Below are positions 19,983 through 32,088 of a stretch of 64,000 bases of DNA, in pieces. Position 1 is the stretch's first letter. Each line of letters begins with the position of its first letter. The stretch covers positions 1-64,000 of the forward strand of contig JAUHYP010000008.1 of NCBI GenBank assembly GCA_030426265.1. Reading direction: 5' to 3'. The notes beneath the pieces were generated by a model, which was not told the origin of the DNA, made no database searches, and was given only the letters and a program-made list of their open reading frames with translations. The stretch is from Gammaproteobacteria bacterium. GTDB lineage: Bacteria > Pseudomonadota > Gammaproteobacteria > Xanthomonadales > SZUA-36. Both the position numbers and the translations under genes were made by a program.

Positions 19983-21173
19983 ATGAGATTGCCCCCCATC
20001 GCCGACGAGAACGCTGCACCAGGCCCCCGGCCGCCGAGCCGCGAGGAACTGCTGACCGAGTTCCCTTCCCTGGGCGAGTGGACCTACGCGAACCATGCGG
20101 CGGTGGGTCCCTGGCCGACGACGGCGCGGCGCGCCGTGGAGGCTTTCGCCGCCGCCAACCACGCCGCCGGGCCGGCGAGCTTTCCCGACTGGCTGGCCAA
20201 CGAGCGCTCGCTGCACGAACGCTATGCCCGGCTGATCGGCGCCCGGGGTCCCGATGACATCAGCCTGTTGTCCAATACCACGGAGGGCATCTGTCTCGTG
20301 GCGAACGGGCTGGACTGGCGGCCCGGCGACAACCTCGTCACCGCCCGCGGCGAGTTCCCCACCAACCGGATGGCCTGGGAGGCGCTGGCGGCGCGCGGGG
20401 TTTCCTTGCGCGAAGTCGACCTGCGCGCCGGCGACGACCCGGAGGCCGCGCTGCTGAACGCCATGGACGAACGCACGCGCGTGCTCGCCGTCTCCTCCGT
20501 GCAGTGGAACGACGGTTTCCGCCTGCGCCTGGGCGTTCTGGGTCACGCCTGCCGCAAGGCCGGGGTGTTGTTCTTCGTGGACGCCATCCAACAGCTGGGC
20601 GCCCTGCGTATCGATGTCGAAGCCGACGCCGTGGACTGCCTGGCCGCCGGCGGCCACAAATGGCAGCTGGGCCCGGAGGGCGTGGCGCTGTTTTTTTCCC
20701 GGCAGGAATGGCGGGAGCGCCTCGCGCCTTTGCAACGCGGCTGGCGCATGCTCGAGCGGCCCTTCCAGTTCGACCGGCCCGACCGGCCCGAAGCCACCGA
20801 CGGGCGCCGCTTCGAAGCGGCCACACCCAACACCCTGGGCCAGTTCGGCCTGAACGCTGCCCTGTCCCTGCAGGAACGCTACGGCCAGGACTGGATCGAG
20901 CAGCGGATCCTGGACAACACCGAGCGACTGCTGGCGGGACTGGGAAACATCCCGGGCGTGAGTGTGGCGAGCGACACCCGGAGGGAACGCCGTTCAGGCA
21001 TCGTGACGATCACCCCGGAGCGGGTACCGGAGCGGGAACTGGCGCGGCGCCTGGCGGCGGAGCGGATCATCGTGGTGGGTCGCGGTGGACAGGTGCGGCT
21101 GTCACCGCATTTCTACCAGGGGGAAGAGGAGATCGATCGCCTGCTGGAGGGTCTCGAGAAATTCTCTAAGTAA
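19983..21173 (+). CDS. Class V aminotransferase (PLP-dependent)
   Basis: A 396-residue fold-type I PLP enzyme of class V (cysteine desulfurase/kynureninase-like). It has NTTEGICLVANGL, the cofactor aspartate strand VLFFVDAIQQLG, and the Schiff-base lysine in AAGGHKWQLG. The end GGQVRLSPHFYQGEEEIDRLLEGL is typical of the isopenicillin-epimerase-like subgroup. No conserved active-site cysteine loop is seen, so sulfur transfer is unlikely. ATG 19983 is preferred; a TATAC -10-like box ends only four bases upstream, so the mRNA could be leaderless, or a GTG at 19950 is used. The substrate is unknown. It is convergent with pilZ. Confidence 0.82.
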   Translation: MRLPPIADENAAPGPRPPSREELLTEFPSLGEWTYANHAAVGPWPTTARRAVEAFAAANHAAGPASFPDWLANERSLHERYARLIGARGPDDISLLSNTTEGICLVANGLDWRPGDNLVTARGEFPTNRMAWEALAARGVSLREVDLRAGDDPEAALLNAMDERTRVLAVSSVQWNDGFRLRLGVLGHACRKAGVLFFVDAIQQLGALRIDVEADAVDCLAAGGHKWQLGPEGVALFFSRQEWRERLAPLQRGWRMLERPFQFDRPDRPEATDGRRFEAATPNTLGQFGLNAALSLQERYGQDWIEQRILDNTERLLAGLGNIPGVSVASDTRRERRSGIVTITPERVPERELARRLAAERIIVVGRGGQVRLSPHFYQGEEEIDRLLEGLEKFSK

Positions 21174-21178
21174 CATCA

Positions 21179-21210
21179 GTTAACAGACACAACTTATTGT
21201 ATCTGTTAAC
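21179..21210. repeat. AT-rich inverted repeat between convergent genes
   Basis: GTTAACAGACACAA (21179-21192) pairs with TTGTATCTGTTAAC (21197-21210) with one mismatch and a CTTA loop. It fills most of the 40-base gap between two stop codons and is strikingly AT-rich for this genome. No T-tract follows on either strand. A bidirectional transcript end is the simplest reading. Confidence 0.6.
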
Positions 21211-21213
21211 TAA

Positions 21214-21555
21214 TTACATCGTATCTGTCTTCTTCTCGCTTTTCAGCAGGTTGGCGAGGTGGGACTCGATGATGGTGCGGGCATGGGCGCCGTCCGGGGT
21301 GTCGGAAAATTGCACGCCGATGCCGGGGCGGCGGTTGCCCTGCGAACCGGGCGGCGTGATCCAGACCACCTTGCCGGGGATGGGCAGGCGCTCTTCGAGG
21401 TCCATCAGGGTGACCAGCAGGAACACCTCGTCGCCGAGGCCGAACCGCTTGGTGCTCTGGACGAACAGGCCACCGCCGTTCACGAACGGCATGTACGCGC
21501 TGTAGAGCGCGTTCCGGTCCTTCAAGGACAGTGACAGGATCCCCTGCTGTGCCAT
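21214..21555 (-). CDS. pilZ: Type IV pilus PilZ protein
   Basis: A 113-residue single PilZ domain matching the pilus-assembly PilZ in length and sequence (LSLSLKDRNALYSAYMPFV split; NGGGLFVQSTKRFGLGDEV; IPGKVVWITPPG). The N-terminal RxxxR motif that binds cyclic di-GMP in other PilZ domains is absent, as is usual for the pilus type, which acts through protein contacts (PilB, FimX). It is the last gene of the fab-pab-tmk-holB run, its usual place in Pseudomonas and Xanthomonas. The pilW gene at 45797 indicates the organism has type IV pili. Confidence 0.92.
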   Translation of the reverse strand: MAQQGILSLSLKDRNALYSAYMPFVNGGGLFVQSTKRFGLGDEVFLLVTLMDLEERLPIPGKVVWITPPGSQGNRRPGIGVQFSDTPDGAHARTIIESHLANLLKSEKKTDTM

Positions 21556-21610
21556 GCGTCTTCCTCGCCCCTTGTTGTTGCGCCGCCGTGCCTGGTGGCC
21601 AGGGCGCCGG

Positions 21611-24308
<2,698 letters not shown>

Positions 24309-24354
24309 GACACGGCTCCCGCCCGCTTGCGCGTCACATGGCCGGGGTTCCGTC

Positions 24355-25170
24355 TCACGCCACTTCCATCAATGCGGCACGCCAGTCCTGCATACGGCGC
24401 GTCACCGGGCCGACGTGCCACTGCATGTCGTCGACGGCGAGCACGGGCACGATGCCGCGCACGGCGCTGCACAGGAAGACCTCGTCGGCATCGGCCATCA
24501 GGTCCAGGGTGATGCGGCGGCGCTCGCAGCGCGCCTTGTGATCGCGCAGCAGCATGTCACGCAGCACGCCGTGGATACCGCAGCGGTCCATGCGCGGAGT
24601 GAGCAACTGCTCGCCCTGGACCACGAACAGGTTGGCGCTGACGGCGCTGATCACGTAGCCCTCGGTATTGAGCAGAATGCCTTCCTTGCCGGGATGGTCG
24701 GCGAGTTCCCGCGCGGCCATCACCTGCTCCAGGCGGTTGAGGTGCTTGATGCCGCTCAAGGCCGGCTGCAGGGCCAGGCGGGTCTCCAGCACCACGGCCT
24801 CGACCCCCGTCTCGCGCACTTCGTCCAGGCCCTCGGGCCAGGGGTGGGCGCTGACGACCCGCAGGGGGCGGGGGTCGTCCGACGGCACGTAACCCCGTCC
24901 GCCGCTTCCACGCGTGAGGACGATCTTCACGATGCAGCGTTGCTGGCCGGCCGCCACCGTGCAGGCCTCGCGCCAGAGCAGCTCCTGCGCGGGCGGCGCC
25001 AGTCCCAGGCGGGCGCAGCCGCGCGCCAGGCGATCCATGTGGGCCTGCCACAGGCGGGGCCGTCCGCCGGCCACGGCGACGGTCTCGAACAGTCCGTCCC
25101 CATAGGCCAGGCCGCGGTCGTCCGCCGGCACGAATTCCGAAATCACCCCATCGACCAGGCAGGACAGCAT
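24355..25170 (-). CDS. pabC: Aminodeoxychorismate lyase (PabC)
   Basis: A 271-residue fold-type IV PLP enzyme that eliminates pyruvate from aminodeoxychorismate to give p-aminobenzoate for folate synthesis. The N-terminal DRGLAYGDGLFET, the PLP lysine in SGIKHLNRLEQ (Lys142) and GYVISAVSANLF are diagnostic. The ATG at 25170 overlaps the pabB stop by one base (TGATG). Longer in-frame extensions run into pabB and are not needed. D-amino-acid or branched-chain aminotransferases share the fold, but context favours PabC. Confidence 0.93.
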   Translation of the reverse strand: MLSCLVDGVISEFVPADDRGLAYGDGLFETVAVAGGRPRLWQAHMDRLARGCARLGLAPPAQELLWREACTVAAGQQRCIVKIVLTRGSGGRGYVPSDDPRPLRVVSAHPWPEGLDEVRETGVEAVVLETRLALQPALSGIKHLNRLEQVMAARELADHPGKEGILLNTEGYVISAVSANLFVVQGEQLLTPRMDRCGIHGVLRDMLLRDHKARCERRRITLDLMADADEVFLCSAVRGIVPVLAVDDMQWHVGPVTRRMQDWRAALMEVA

Positions 25171-26540
25171 CAGTGCACCTCTTCGCTCGCCAGGCTGCTG
25201 GCGCCCAGGGCGGCGAGCAGCCCCCGGGCCTTGTGAACGGTTTCCGCCACTTCCCCACTGGGATCGGAGTCGGCGACGATGCCGGCCCCGGTGCGAAAGC
25301 CCAGGCGGCCGGGCCCCAGCAGCATGCTGCGGATCAGGATGTTCAGGTCCATGTTGCCATGCCGGTCCAGGTAACCCATGGACCCGGTATAGAAGCCCCG
25401 TCCCCGTCCTTCCAGTTCCGCAATGATCTCCATGCAACGCACCTTGGGGCAACCCGTGATGGTGCCGCCGGGGAACACCGCGCGAATCACGTCCACCGGC
25501 GTCACGTCCTCGCGCAGCCGTCCGCGCACATTGGACACGATGTGGTGCACGTGGGCATAGCTCTCCAGAACCATCAGTTCGTTGACCTCCACCGACCCGG
25601 ATTCACAGACGCGGCCGAGGTCGTTGCGTTCGAGGTCGATGAGCATGATGTGCTCGGCGCGCTCCTTGGGGTGGGCCAGCATGCGTTCCGACAGCAGCCG
25701 GTCCTGTTCCGGGTCGCGCCCGCGGGGATGGGTTCCGGCGATGGGACGGGTCTGGACCGAACGGCCCCGCACTTCCACAAGCCGCTCCGGGGAAGAACTC
25801 AGCACGGCCAGGTCGCCATCGCGCATCAGGCCGCCGAACGGCGCCGGGTTGGCGGCGCGCAGGCTTCGGTAGACCCGGACGGGGTCGGCGGCCGGGCTGA
25901 ACCGGCCTTCCCAGCCGCGCGAGAGATTCACCTGGAAGACGTCTCCGGCCAGCAGGTACTCGTGAATGCGTTGAACGGCGCATTCGAAGTCCTCGGCCGG
26001 CTCGGCGGCCAGGTGATCGAGCACCGTGAGCGAGGTCGTGGTGTCGCGGTCGATCCCGGTGAGTTCGGCCGACATGCGCGCCATCGCCTCGTCCGACTCG
26101 GCCAGCAGCATCGCGCCGCCCGGTTCGTCGTGGCGCACCAGCACGGCGCCGTCGCAGCGCGCCGCCAGGGCGACTGGCAATCCGTCACCCGCCGGCGGCA
26201 GGTCGAGGCGCGGCTCGATCTCGCCGGCCAGTTCATAGCCGAGATAGAGGAACCAGCCGCCGACAAACGGCAAGCCGGTGGGTCCGGGGTCAGATTGCCG
26301 TTCACGCCGGAACCAGTCGTCCAGCCGGTCCAGGAAGCCTGCGCCTTCACCCGGGCCGGAGAGGCGCCCGTCGGGTTCCAGGCGCAACACCTCGCCGGTG
26401 GTGCGCAGCAGCAGGCTGTGGCGATCCAGCGGGCCGCCGGCGGCGCTCTCCAGCAGGTAGGGATAGACGTCGGGAAGGGCCCCGGCGACCGCGGACAGGT
26501 CCGGTGTCTCCCCGAGGGGGAGGATGACGGGTCCGCTCAC
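25170..26540 (-). CDS. pabB: Aminodeoxychorismate synthase component I-like (PabB)
   Basis: A 456-residue chorismate-binding enzyme expected to aminate chorismate with ammonia from a PabA glutaminase. Chorismate-domain motifs are VFQVNLSRGW, PIAGTHPRGRDPEQDR, DLERNDLGRV, FPGGTITGCPKVRCMEIIAELE (split) and GFYTGSMGY. E. coli PabB has PIKGT with an active-site lysine; here Ala268 occupies that place, as in anthranilate synthase TrpE. Coupling to pabC and the location in the fab cluster still favour PabB. It starts seven bases after fabF. No glutaminase gene is in the window. Confidence 0.82.
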   Translation of the reverse strand: MSGPVILPLGETPDLSAVAGALPDVYPYLLESAAGGPLDRHSLLLRTTGEVLRLEPDGRLSGPGEGAGFLDRLDDWFRRERQSDPGPTGLPFVGGWFLYLGYELAGEIEPRLDLPPAGDGLPVALAARCDGAVLVRHDEPGGAMLLAESDEAMARMSAELTGIDRDTTTSLTVLDHLAAEPAEDFECAVQRIHEYLLAGDVFQVNLSRGWEGRFSPAADPVRVYRSLRAANPAPFGGLMRDGDLAVLSSSPERLVEVRGRSVQTRPIAGTHPRGRDPEQDRLLSERMLAHPKERAEHIMLIDLERNDLGRVCESGSVEVNELMVLESYAHVHHIVSNVRGRLREDVTPVDVIRAVFPGGTITGCPKVRCMEIIAELEGRGRGFYTGSMGYLDRHGNMDLNILIRSMLLGPGRLGFRTGAGIVADSDPSGEVAETVHKARGLLAALGASSLASEEVH

Positions 26541-26547
26541 CGCCGCG

Positions 26548-27813
26548 TCAATCCTCCAGGCGGGTCAGCACCAGCGTGCCGTTGGTGCCCCCGAAGCCGA
26601 AGGAGTTGCTCACGGCCGCGCGAACGGTCGCCTGGCGGGCTTCGTTGGGCACGAAGTCCAGGTCACAGCCCTCGCTGGGGTTTTCGAGGTTGATGGTCGG
26701 CGGCAGGATGCCGTCGCGCAGGGCCAGCAGCGAGAAGATGGCTTCCACCCCGCCCGCGGCGCCCAGCAGGTGGCCGGTCATGGACTTGGTGGAACTCACT
26801 GCGACCCGTTCAGAGGCCGAGCCGAACACGCGCTTCACCGCGATGGCCTCGGCCAGGTCACCCAGCGGCGTCGAAGTGCCGTGGGCGTTGATGTAATCGA
26901 TGTCGTCCGGATTCAGGCCGGCATCCTTCAGCGCGGTGTCCATGCAGCGTGCGGCGCCGTCACCGTCTTCGGGCGGCGCGGTCATGTGATGGGCGTCACC
27001 ACTCATGCCGAAGCCCTTCACCTCTGCCAGGATCTCGGCGCCGCGCTTGCGGGCGTGACCGAGCTCCTCCAGTACCAGCACGCCGGCGCCATTGGCCAGA
27101 ACGAAGCCGTCACGGCCTTCGTCCCAGGGCCGGCTGGCGGCATGGGGGTCGTCGTTGCGGGTGGACATGGCGCGGGCCGAGCCGAATCCGGCGACGGCCG
27201 TGGGGGTGGTGGCGAATTCGGCGCCACCGGCCACCATCACGTCCGCATCACCATACTGGATCATGCGCATGGCCTGGCCGATGTTGTGCGTGGCGGTGGT
27301 GCAGGCCGTGACGATGGCGATGTTCGGGCCGCGCAGGCCGTACTGGATCGACAGGTAGCCGCCGATCATGTTTACGATGGAGCCCGGGATGAAGAAAGGG
27401 CTGACCTTGCGCGGGCCGCCATTGAGGTAGGCCTCGGTCGTGTTCTCGATGGTGGCGATGCCGCCGATGCCCGCGCCCAGGGCGCAGCCGATGCGGTCGG
27501 GGTCGATGCCATGGGCGCCCTCGGCGTCGATGCCCGCCTGGGCCAGCGCCTGGACCGAGGCGCCCATGCCGTAGTGGACGAACTTGTCGAACTTGCGCGC
27601 GTCCTTGCGGGAAATGACGGTTTCCACATCGAAGTCGCGGATCTCGCCCGCGATGCGCGTGTTCATGGCGGACGCGTCGAACTCGGTGATCTCACCGATG
27701 CCGCTGCGGCCGTTGCAGATGGCGTCCCAGGCCGTCTCGATGGTGTTGCCCACGGGCGAGATGATGCCCATCCCGGTGACGACGACGCGGCGTTTTTCTG
27801 AGGCAGTGGACAC
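26548..27813 (-). CDS. fabF: 3-oxoacyl-ACP synthase II
   Basis: A 421-residue condensing enzyme that extends acyl-ACP with malonyl-ACP; KAS II governs cis-vaccenate formation and its temperature response. The Cys-His-His triad is Cys171 (TACTTATH), His311 ([11 protein letters not shown]) and His348 ([12 protein letters not shown]). The start is GTG 27813 with GAGGAAC upstream. It follows acpP after a 154-base gap that holds a terminator-like hairpin, so fabF output may be set below that of acpP. Confidence 0.96.
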   Translation of the reverse strand: MSTASEKRRVVVTGMGIISPVGNTIETAWDAICNGRSGIGEITEFDASAMNTRIAGEIRDFDVETVISRKDARKFDKFVHYGMGASVQALAQAGIDAEGAHGIDPDRIGCALGAGIGGIATIENTTEAYLNGGPRKVSPFFIPGSIVNMIGGYLSIQYGLRGPNIAIVTACTTATHNIGQAMRMIQYGDADVMVAGGAEFATTPTAVAGFGSARAMSTRNDDPHAASRPWDEGRDGFVLANGAGVLVLEELGHARKRGAEILAEVKGFGMSGDAHHMTAPPEDGDGAARCMDTALKDAGLNPDDIDYINAHGTSTPLGDLAEAIAVKRVFGSASERVAVSSTKSMTGHLLGAAGGVEAIFSLLALRDGILPPTINLENPSEGCDLDFVPNEARQATVRAAVSNSFGFGGTNGTLVLTRLED

Positions 27814-27893
27814 GGGGTGTTCCTCGTTCTACGGCTGGTGTTCGGGGCGTGGCCGGGGCCGCGCCCGAGTGCTTGCGAAGCTCAGAAAGCCAA

Positions 27894-27916
27894 ACGGCCG
27901 GCAATGCGCCGGCCGT
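27894..27916 (-). terminator. Hairpin between acpP and fabF, probable partial terminator
   Basis: On the minus strand ACGGCCGGC (27916-27908) pairs with GCCGGCCGT (27902-27894) around a five-base loop, followed by TTTGGCTTT. The interrupted T-tract suggests partial termination, keeping acpP mRNA more abundant than the downstream genes. Confidence 0.6.
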
Positions 27917-27967
27917 GGCCTTCCACTCCTGCGAATCGATCTTCCCGTCGGACGGTGCCGGGAATGA

Positions 27968-28204
27968 TCAGTCGGTGTTCGAGTTGATGTAGTCGATCGC
28001 CTGCTGGACGCTGGTGATCTTCTCGGCTTCCTCGTCAGGGATTTCGCATTCGAATTCCTCTTCCAGGGCCATCACCAGTTCGACGGTGTCCAGGGAGTCG
28101 GCGCCCAGGTCGTCCACGAATGACGCGGTGGGGGTCACCTCGTCTTCCTTGACGCCCAGCTGTTCGACGACGATCTTGCGGACGCGATCTTCGATGCTGC
28201 TCAT
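27968..28204 (-). CDS. acpP: Acyl carrier protein
   Basis: A 78-residue acidic four-helix protein that carries fatty acyl chains on 4'-phosphopantetheine. The attachment serine is Ser37 in [18 protein letters not shown] (split). Length and sequence are close to E. coli AcpP. It lies between fabG and fabF as in other Gammaproteobacteria, with a promoter of its own likely in the 144 bases upstream. Confidence 0.97.
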   Translation of the reverse strand: MSSIEDRVRKIVVEQLGVKEDEVTPTASFVDDLGADSLDTVELVMALEEEFECEIPDEEAEKITSVQQAIDYINSNTD

Positions 28205-28243
28205 GATTCTTGGTATTCCTTCATCAGGGGGAAGTGGGGCGCA

Positions 28244-28249
28244 ATTTTA
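28244..28249 (-). promoter_or_regulatory. Probable acpP -10 box
   Basis: On the minus strand TAAAAT (28249-28244) lies 40 bases before acpP; TGGAAG, 17 bases further upstream, is a weak -35. The surrounding CCTTAAAATT is identical to that at the ndk promoter (48236-48241). Confidence 0.45.
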
Positions 28250-28348
28250 AGGAATGTGGGGCCCTGCTTCCAGTTCAGTACTATTCGCCGCGGTATGGTG
28301 CCTGCGGCGACGCGAATCGGGGGGCGTACGAGCGCCCCGCCCGGCCCT

Positions 28349-29098
28349 TCAGGGCATGACCATTCCGCCGTTGACGTGGAGGGTCTGTCCGGTCAGGTAC
28401 CCTCCCGCCTCGGAGGCCAGGTAGGCCACCGCCTCGGCGATGTCCCGCGGCGTGCCGAGGCGCGCCAGGGGAATGTCTTTCAGCAGCGCCTCGCGCTGTG
28501 TCTCGTTCAGGGCCTGGGTCATGTCGGTGTCGATGAAGCCCGGCGCGACCACGTTCACCGTGATCCCGCGCGAGGCGACTTCGCGCGCCAGCGACTTGCT
28601 GAACCCCACCATGCCGGCCTTGGCGGCGGCGTAGTTGGTCTGGCCCGGGTTGCCCGTCGTGCCCACCACCGAGGCGATGTTCACGATGCGCCCGCTGCGC
28701 GCCTTCATCATGCCACGCAGGCAGGCCTTCGACAGTCGGAACACCGAGCGGAGGTTGGTGTCGAGCACTGCGTCCCAGTCGTCGTCCTTCATGCGCATCA
28801 GCAGCTGGTCGCGGGTGACCCCGGCGTTGTTGACCAGGATCTGCGGAGCGCCCAGCTCGGTGGTGATGGCCTCGATGAGTTCCTCGGCCGCGCCGTCGGT
28901 GTTGACGTTCAGCACCCGGCCCTGGCTGCCCGCGGACAGGGACGCCAGGCGTTCGCCGATGGCGGCCGCGCCACCCGCGGAGGTGGCGGTACCGACCACC
29001 TTCGCACCCCGCTGGGCGAGCAGGTCGGCAATGGCGGCGCCGATGCCACGGCTTGCCCCGGTGACCAGGGCGACCTGGCCTTCGAAATCCTGGCTCAT
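28349..29098 (-). CDS. fabG: 3-oxoacyl-ACP reductase
   Basis: A 249-residue SDR enzyme that reduces 3-oxoacyl-ACP with NADPH. It has TGASRGIG (about 12-19), NNAGVTRD, Ser in NIASVVGTTGNPGQTNY, the catalytic YAAAK, and GFIDTDMT. The ATG at 29098 overlaps the fabD stop by ATGA; a slightly longer in-frame start (29107) would extend into fabD. Clear FabG by context and by similarity along its full length. Confidence 0.96.
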   Translation of the reverse strand: MSQDFEGQVALVTGASRGIGAAIADLLAQRGAKVVGTATSAGGAAAIGERLASLSAGSQGRVLNVNTDGAAEELIEAITTELGAPQILVNNAGVTRDQLLMRMKDDDWDAVLDTNLRSVFRLSKACLRGMMKARSGRIVNIASVVGTTGNPGQTNYAAAKAGMVGFSKSLAREVASRGITVNVVAPGFIDTDMTQALNETQREALLKDIPLARLGTPRDIAEAVAYLASEAGGYLTGQTLHVNGGMVMP

Positions 29099-30048
29099 GC
29101 TGTCCATTCCTCATTCAGTTGTTCGAGCGCCGCGATGCTGTCCAGCGCCGTGATGGCCGATTCACGGCTGATGCGGCGGTTCAGGCCCGCCAGCACCTTG
29201 CCCGGCCCGCACTCGGCGAAGCGCGTCACGCCTCCCGCCACCAGCGCCTCGATGGTGCGGGTCCAGCGCACCGGCTGCCACAGCTGGCGCGCCAGCGCGT
29301 CGCGGATCGCGTCCGCTTCCGCATGCGAGGCCACATCGGCGTTGTGCCATACCGGCACCAGCGGCGTGCGCACTTCGATCGCTGCGAGTTCCGCCGCGAG
29401 TTCGTCGGCCGCACCGCGCATCAGTGCACAGTGCGAAGGCACGCTCACCGGCAGCGGCAGGGCGCGGCGGGCCCCGGCGGCGGAGGCGGCTTCACAGGCC
29501 CGGTCGACGGCGGATCTGGCGCCCGCGATCACCACCTGCCCGGGTGAATTGTAGTTCGCGCAGCTGACGACTTCGTCGCCGGCCACCTCGGCGCAGAGGC
29601 CTTCCAGGACGGCGTCATCCAGGCCCAGGATGGCCGCCATGGCGCCCTGCCCCTCGGGAACGGCCTGTTGCATCAGCTGGCCGCGACGACGCACCAGGCG
29701 CACCGCATCGGCGAAATCCAGGGCATCGGCCGCCACCAGCGCGGCGTACTCGCCCAGGCTGTGACCGGCCATGGCCGAGGGCATCGGGCCGCCCAGGCCG
29801 CGCCAGGCACGCCATGTGGCGATGTCCGCGGCCAGCAGGGCCGGCTGGGTGTTCTCGGTGCGGTTGAGGTCGGCTTCGGGACCATCCTGGCTGAGTCGCC
29901 AGAGGTCCATACCGAGGGCTTCGGAGGCCTCGGCGAAGGTCTCTCCGACCACCGGGGCGGCGCCCGCCAGTTCGGCCAGCATGCCGATGGACTGGGAGCC
30001 CTGGCCGGGAAACAGGAAGGCGCTGGAAGGCAGTATGCTCGAACTCAT
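29095..30048 (-). CDS. fabD: Malonyl-CoA-ACP transacylase
   Basis: A 317-residue transacylase that moves malonyl from CoA to ACP. It begins with FLFPGQGSQ (11-19), has the nucleophile Ser97 in GHSLGEYAA, Arg in VRRRGQLMQ, His in VPSHCALM, and FAECGPGKVL near the end. GGGAG lies seven bases before the ATG at 30048. It follows fabH by 19 bases and overlaps fabG by four. Confidence 0.96.
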   Translation of the reverse strand: MSSSILPSSAFLFPGQGSQSIGMLAELAGAAPVVGETFAEASEALGMDLWRLSQDGPEADLNRTENTQPALLAADIATWRAWRGLGGPMPSAMAGHSLGEYAALVAADALDFADAVRLVRRRGQLMQQAVPEGQGAMAAILGLDDAVLEGLCAEVAGDEVVSCANYNSPGQVVIAGARSAVDRACEAASAAGARRALPLPVSVPSHCALMRGAADELAAELAAIEVRTPLVPVWHNADVASHAEADAIRDALARQLWQPVRWTRTIEALVAGGVTRFAECGPGKVLAGLNRRISRESAITALDSIAALEQLNEEWTA

Positions 30049-30067
30049 GCCGATGCTCCCGGCCTGC

Positions 30068-31039
30068 TCAGAATCGCACCAGGGCCGAGCCCCAGGTGAA
30101 TCCGCCACCGAAGGCCTCCATGAGCAGCAACTGGCCGCGCTGGATGCGCCCGTCGCGGACGGCCTCGTCCAGGGCCAGCGGCACGGAGGCCGCGGAGGTG
30201 TTGCCATGGCGTTCCACGGTCAGGACGACCTGCTCCATGGGCATGTCGAGCTTCTTCGCCGTGGCGGAGATGATGCGCATATTGGCCTGGTGGGGGACCA
30301 GCCAGTCCAGGTCGGACTTTTCCAGGCCGTTGGCTTCCAGGGTCTCGTCCACGATCCGGCCCAGGGTGCGCACGGCGACCTTGAACACTTCGTTGCCGCG
30401 CATTTCGATGGCGATGCCGCCATTGGGCTTGTCGTGGTCGAAGCCGCGCGAAATGCCGGCGCGCGTCAGCAGCAGGTCGGTGTAGGCCCCGTCGGCATGG
30501 ATGTGCGTGGAAAGGATGCCGGGCTCGTCGGTCGCTTCCAGCACCACGGCCCCCGCGCCGTCGCCGAAGAGCACGCAGGTGGCGCGGTCTTCCCAGTCGA
30601 TGATGCGCGTCAGGCATTCCGCGCCGATCACGAGGGCGCGCTTGGCGTCACCGCAGCGGATCCACTTGTCCGCCACGCTGAGGGCGTACAGAAAGCTGGT
30701 GCAGGCGGCATTGACGTCCATGGCGCCCACGTCGCGCAGGCCGAGGCGCTTTTGCAGCAGCACGGCAGTGCTCGGGAACACGAGGTCGGGCGTGGTCGTG
30801 CCGACGATGATGAAATCGATGTCCTCGGGGCCGACGCCCGCGGCTTCCATCGCGCGCTGGGCGGCGAAGAAGGAGAGGTCGCTGGTGGCCTGCTCCGGCG
30901 CGGCGAGGTGACGCTCGCGAATACCGGTCCGGTCGACGATCCATTCGTCGGTGGTGTCGACCATCTTTTCGAGGTCGGCGTTGGTGAGCACCTTTTCGGG
31001 CAGGTAGCTGCCCGTGCCGATGATTCGGGAGTAGATCAT
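30068..31039 (-). CDS. fabH: 3-oxoacyl-ACP synthase III
   Basis: A 323-residue initiating condensing enzyme that joins acetyl-CoA with malonyl-ACP. Catalytic Cys113 lies in [11 protein letters not shown], the histidine in VPHQANMRI and the asparagine in [14 protein letters not shown]. The N-terminal [12 protein letters not shown] is typical. It overlaps plsX by four bases (ATGA), linking phospholipid and fatty-acid synthesis. Confidence 0.96.
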   Translation of the reverse strand: MIYSRIIGTGSYLPEKVLTNADLEKMVDTTDEWIVDRTGIRERHLAAPEQATSDLSFFAAQRAMEAAGVGPEDIDFIIVGTTTPDLVFPSTAVLLQKRLGLRDVGAMDVNAACTSFLYALSVADKWIRCGDAKRALVIGAECLTRIIDWEDRATCVLFGDGAGAVVLEATDEPGILSTHIHADGAYTDLLLTRAGISRGFDHDKPNGGIAIEMRGNEVFKVAVRTLGRIVDETLEANGLEKSDLDWLVPHQANMRIISATAKKLDMPMEQVVLTVERHGNTSAASVPLALDEAVRDGRIQRGQLLLMEAFGGGFTWGSALVRF

Positions 31040-32088
31040 TGTGAAACCTCTGCGTGGTGTGTCCGGATGGCCTCCGCGATGCGCTCCGGCACGTTCTTTT
31101 CGACTTCCCTGCCCGCTTCGAGAATGGCATGGGTGGTGGCGGCCCGCTCCGAGCGGCCGTGGCTCTTCACGACCACGCCCCGCAGGCCCAGCAAAGGGGC
31201 ACCATTATGCTTGTCGGGGTCCAGCCGCGCCAGCATGCGACGCAGTGCGGGGCGCGCCAGGAGCCCGCCCAGCCGGGCGCGCCAGCCGGAATCCAGCGCA
31301 TTTCGGAATTCATCGAACAGCATGCCGGCGAGGCCCTCGCTGGACTTCAGGACCAGGTTGCCGACGAAGCCGTCGCACACGGCGACTTCCACCTTGCCGC
31401 TGAAGATGTCGTGGCCTTCGATGAAACCGACGTAGTTCAGGTCCGATTCGCGCAGACGCTCGTGCGCCTCGCGCACGACGGCGTCGCCCTTGCTGTCCTC
31501 GTGGCCGACGTTGAGCAGGCCGACGGAGGGACGGCTGCCCGCGCCCTCGTGCCCGCTGCGCGCGACGGTGCCCATCAGGGCGAACTGGAACAGGGCGGCG
31601 GCATCGACGTTCAGGTTGGCGCCCAGGTCGAGCATCCCGGTCAATCCGCCGGGGCGCGGGATGTGCGACATGAACGCCGGGCGCTGGATGCCCGGCAGGC
31701 GGCCGACGAGCTTCACGCCCAGGGTCATCAGCGCCACCGTGTTGCCGGCGCTCACACAGGCGTGGGCCTGTCCGCTCGCGACGCGCTCGAGGGCCACCCA
31801 CAGGCTGCTGCCCTCCCCTTCGCGCAGCACGGCGCGCGCCGAAGCATCGGCGGGAATCACCGAAGCGGCGGGGAGGATCTCGATGCGGGAGACGGGAGCG
31901 CCCGGGTGCCGGGAAAGCCGCTCCTCGATGGCCCGGGCGTCGCCGGCGAGGGCGACGGCCAGGGAGGCGTCAAGGCCAAGGGCTTCGACCGCCGCGTCCA
32001 CCAGGACCTGGGGACCGTGGTCGCCACCCATGGCGTCCACGGCCAGGTACCGCGAGGGGCGGGCCGGTCGGGCCGGCCCTTCGCTCAT
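31036..32088 (-). CDS. plsX: Phosphate acyltransferase PlsX
   Basis: A 350-residue enzyme that converts acyl-ACP to acyl-phosphate for glycerol-3-phosphate acylation. It starts with the family signature [10 protein letters not shown], and has [33 protein letters not shown] and [16 protein letters not shown]. It overlaps rpmF upstream and fabH downstream by four bases each. Confidence 0.95.
   Translation of the reverse strand: MSEGPARPARPSRYLAVDAMGGDHGPQVLVDAAVEALGLDASLAVALAGDARAIEERLSRHPGAPVSRIEILPAASVIPADASARAVLREGEGSSLWVALERVASGQAHACVSAGNTVALMTLGVKLVGRLPGIQRPAFMSHIPRPGGLTGMLDLGANLNVDAAALFQFALMGTVARSGHEGAGSRPSVGLLNVGHEDSKGDAVVREAHERLRESDLNYVGFIEGHDIFSGKVEVAVCDGFVGNLVLKSSEGLAGMLFDEFRNALDSGWRARLGGLLARPALRRMLARLDPDKHNGAPLLGLRGVVVKSHGRSERAATTHAILEAGREVEKNVPERIAEAIRTHHAEVSQ

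Noticed and set aside
18208-20019. A 603-residue DinB fusion with an N-terminal extension
   Set aside because: The extra N-terminal part is out-of-frame reading through the membrane protein gene at 19488-19919, which has its own ribosome site and hydrophobic helices.
21179-21210. Integron attC site
   Set aside because: The GTTAACT end does not meet the GTTRRRY core, and there is no integrase or cassette array nearby.
28321-28338. Terminator after fabG
   Set aside because: A 6-bp GGGGCG/CGCCCC stem lies near the fabG stop but is not followed by T residues on the minus strand.
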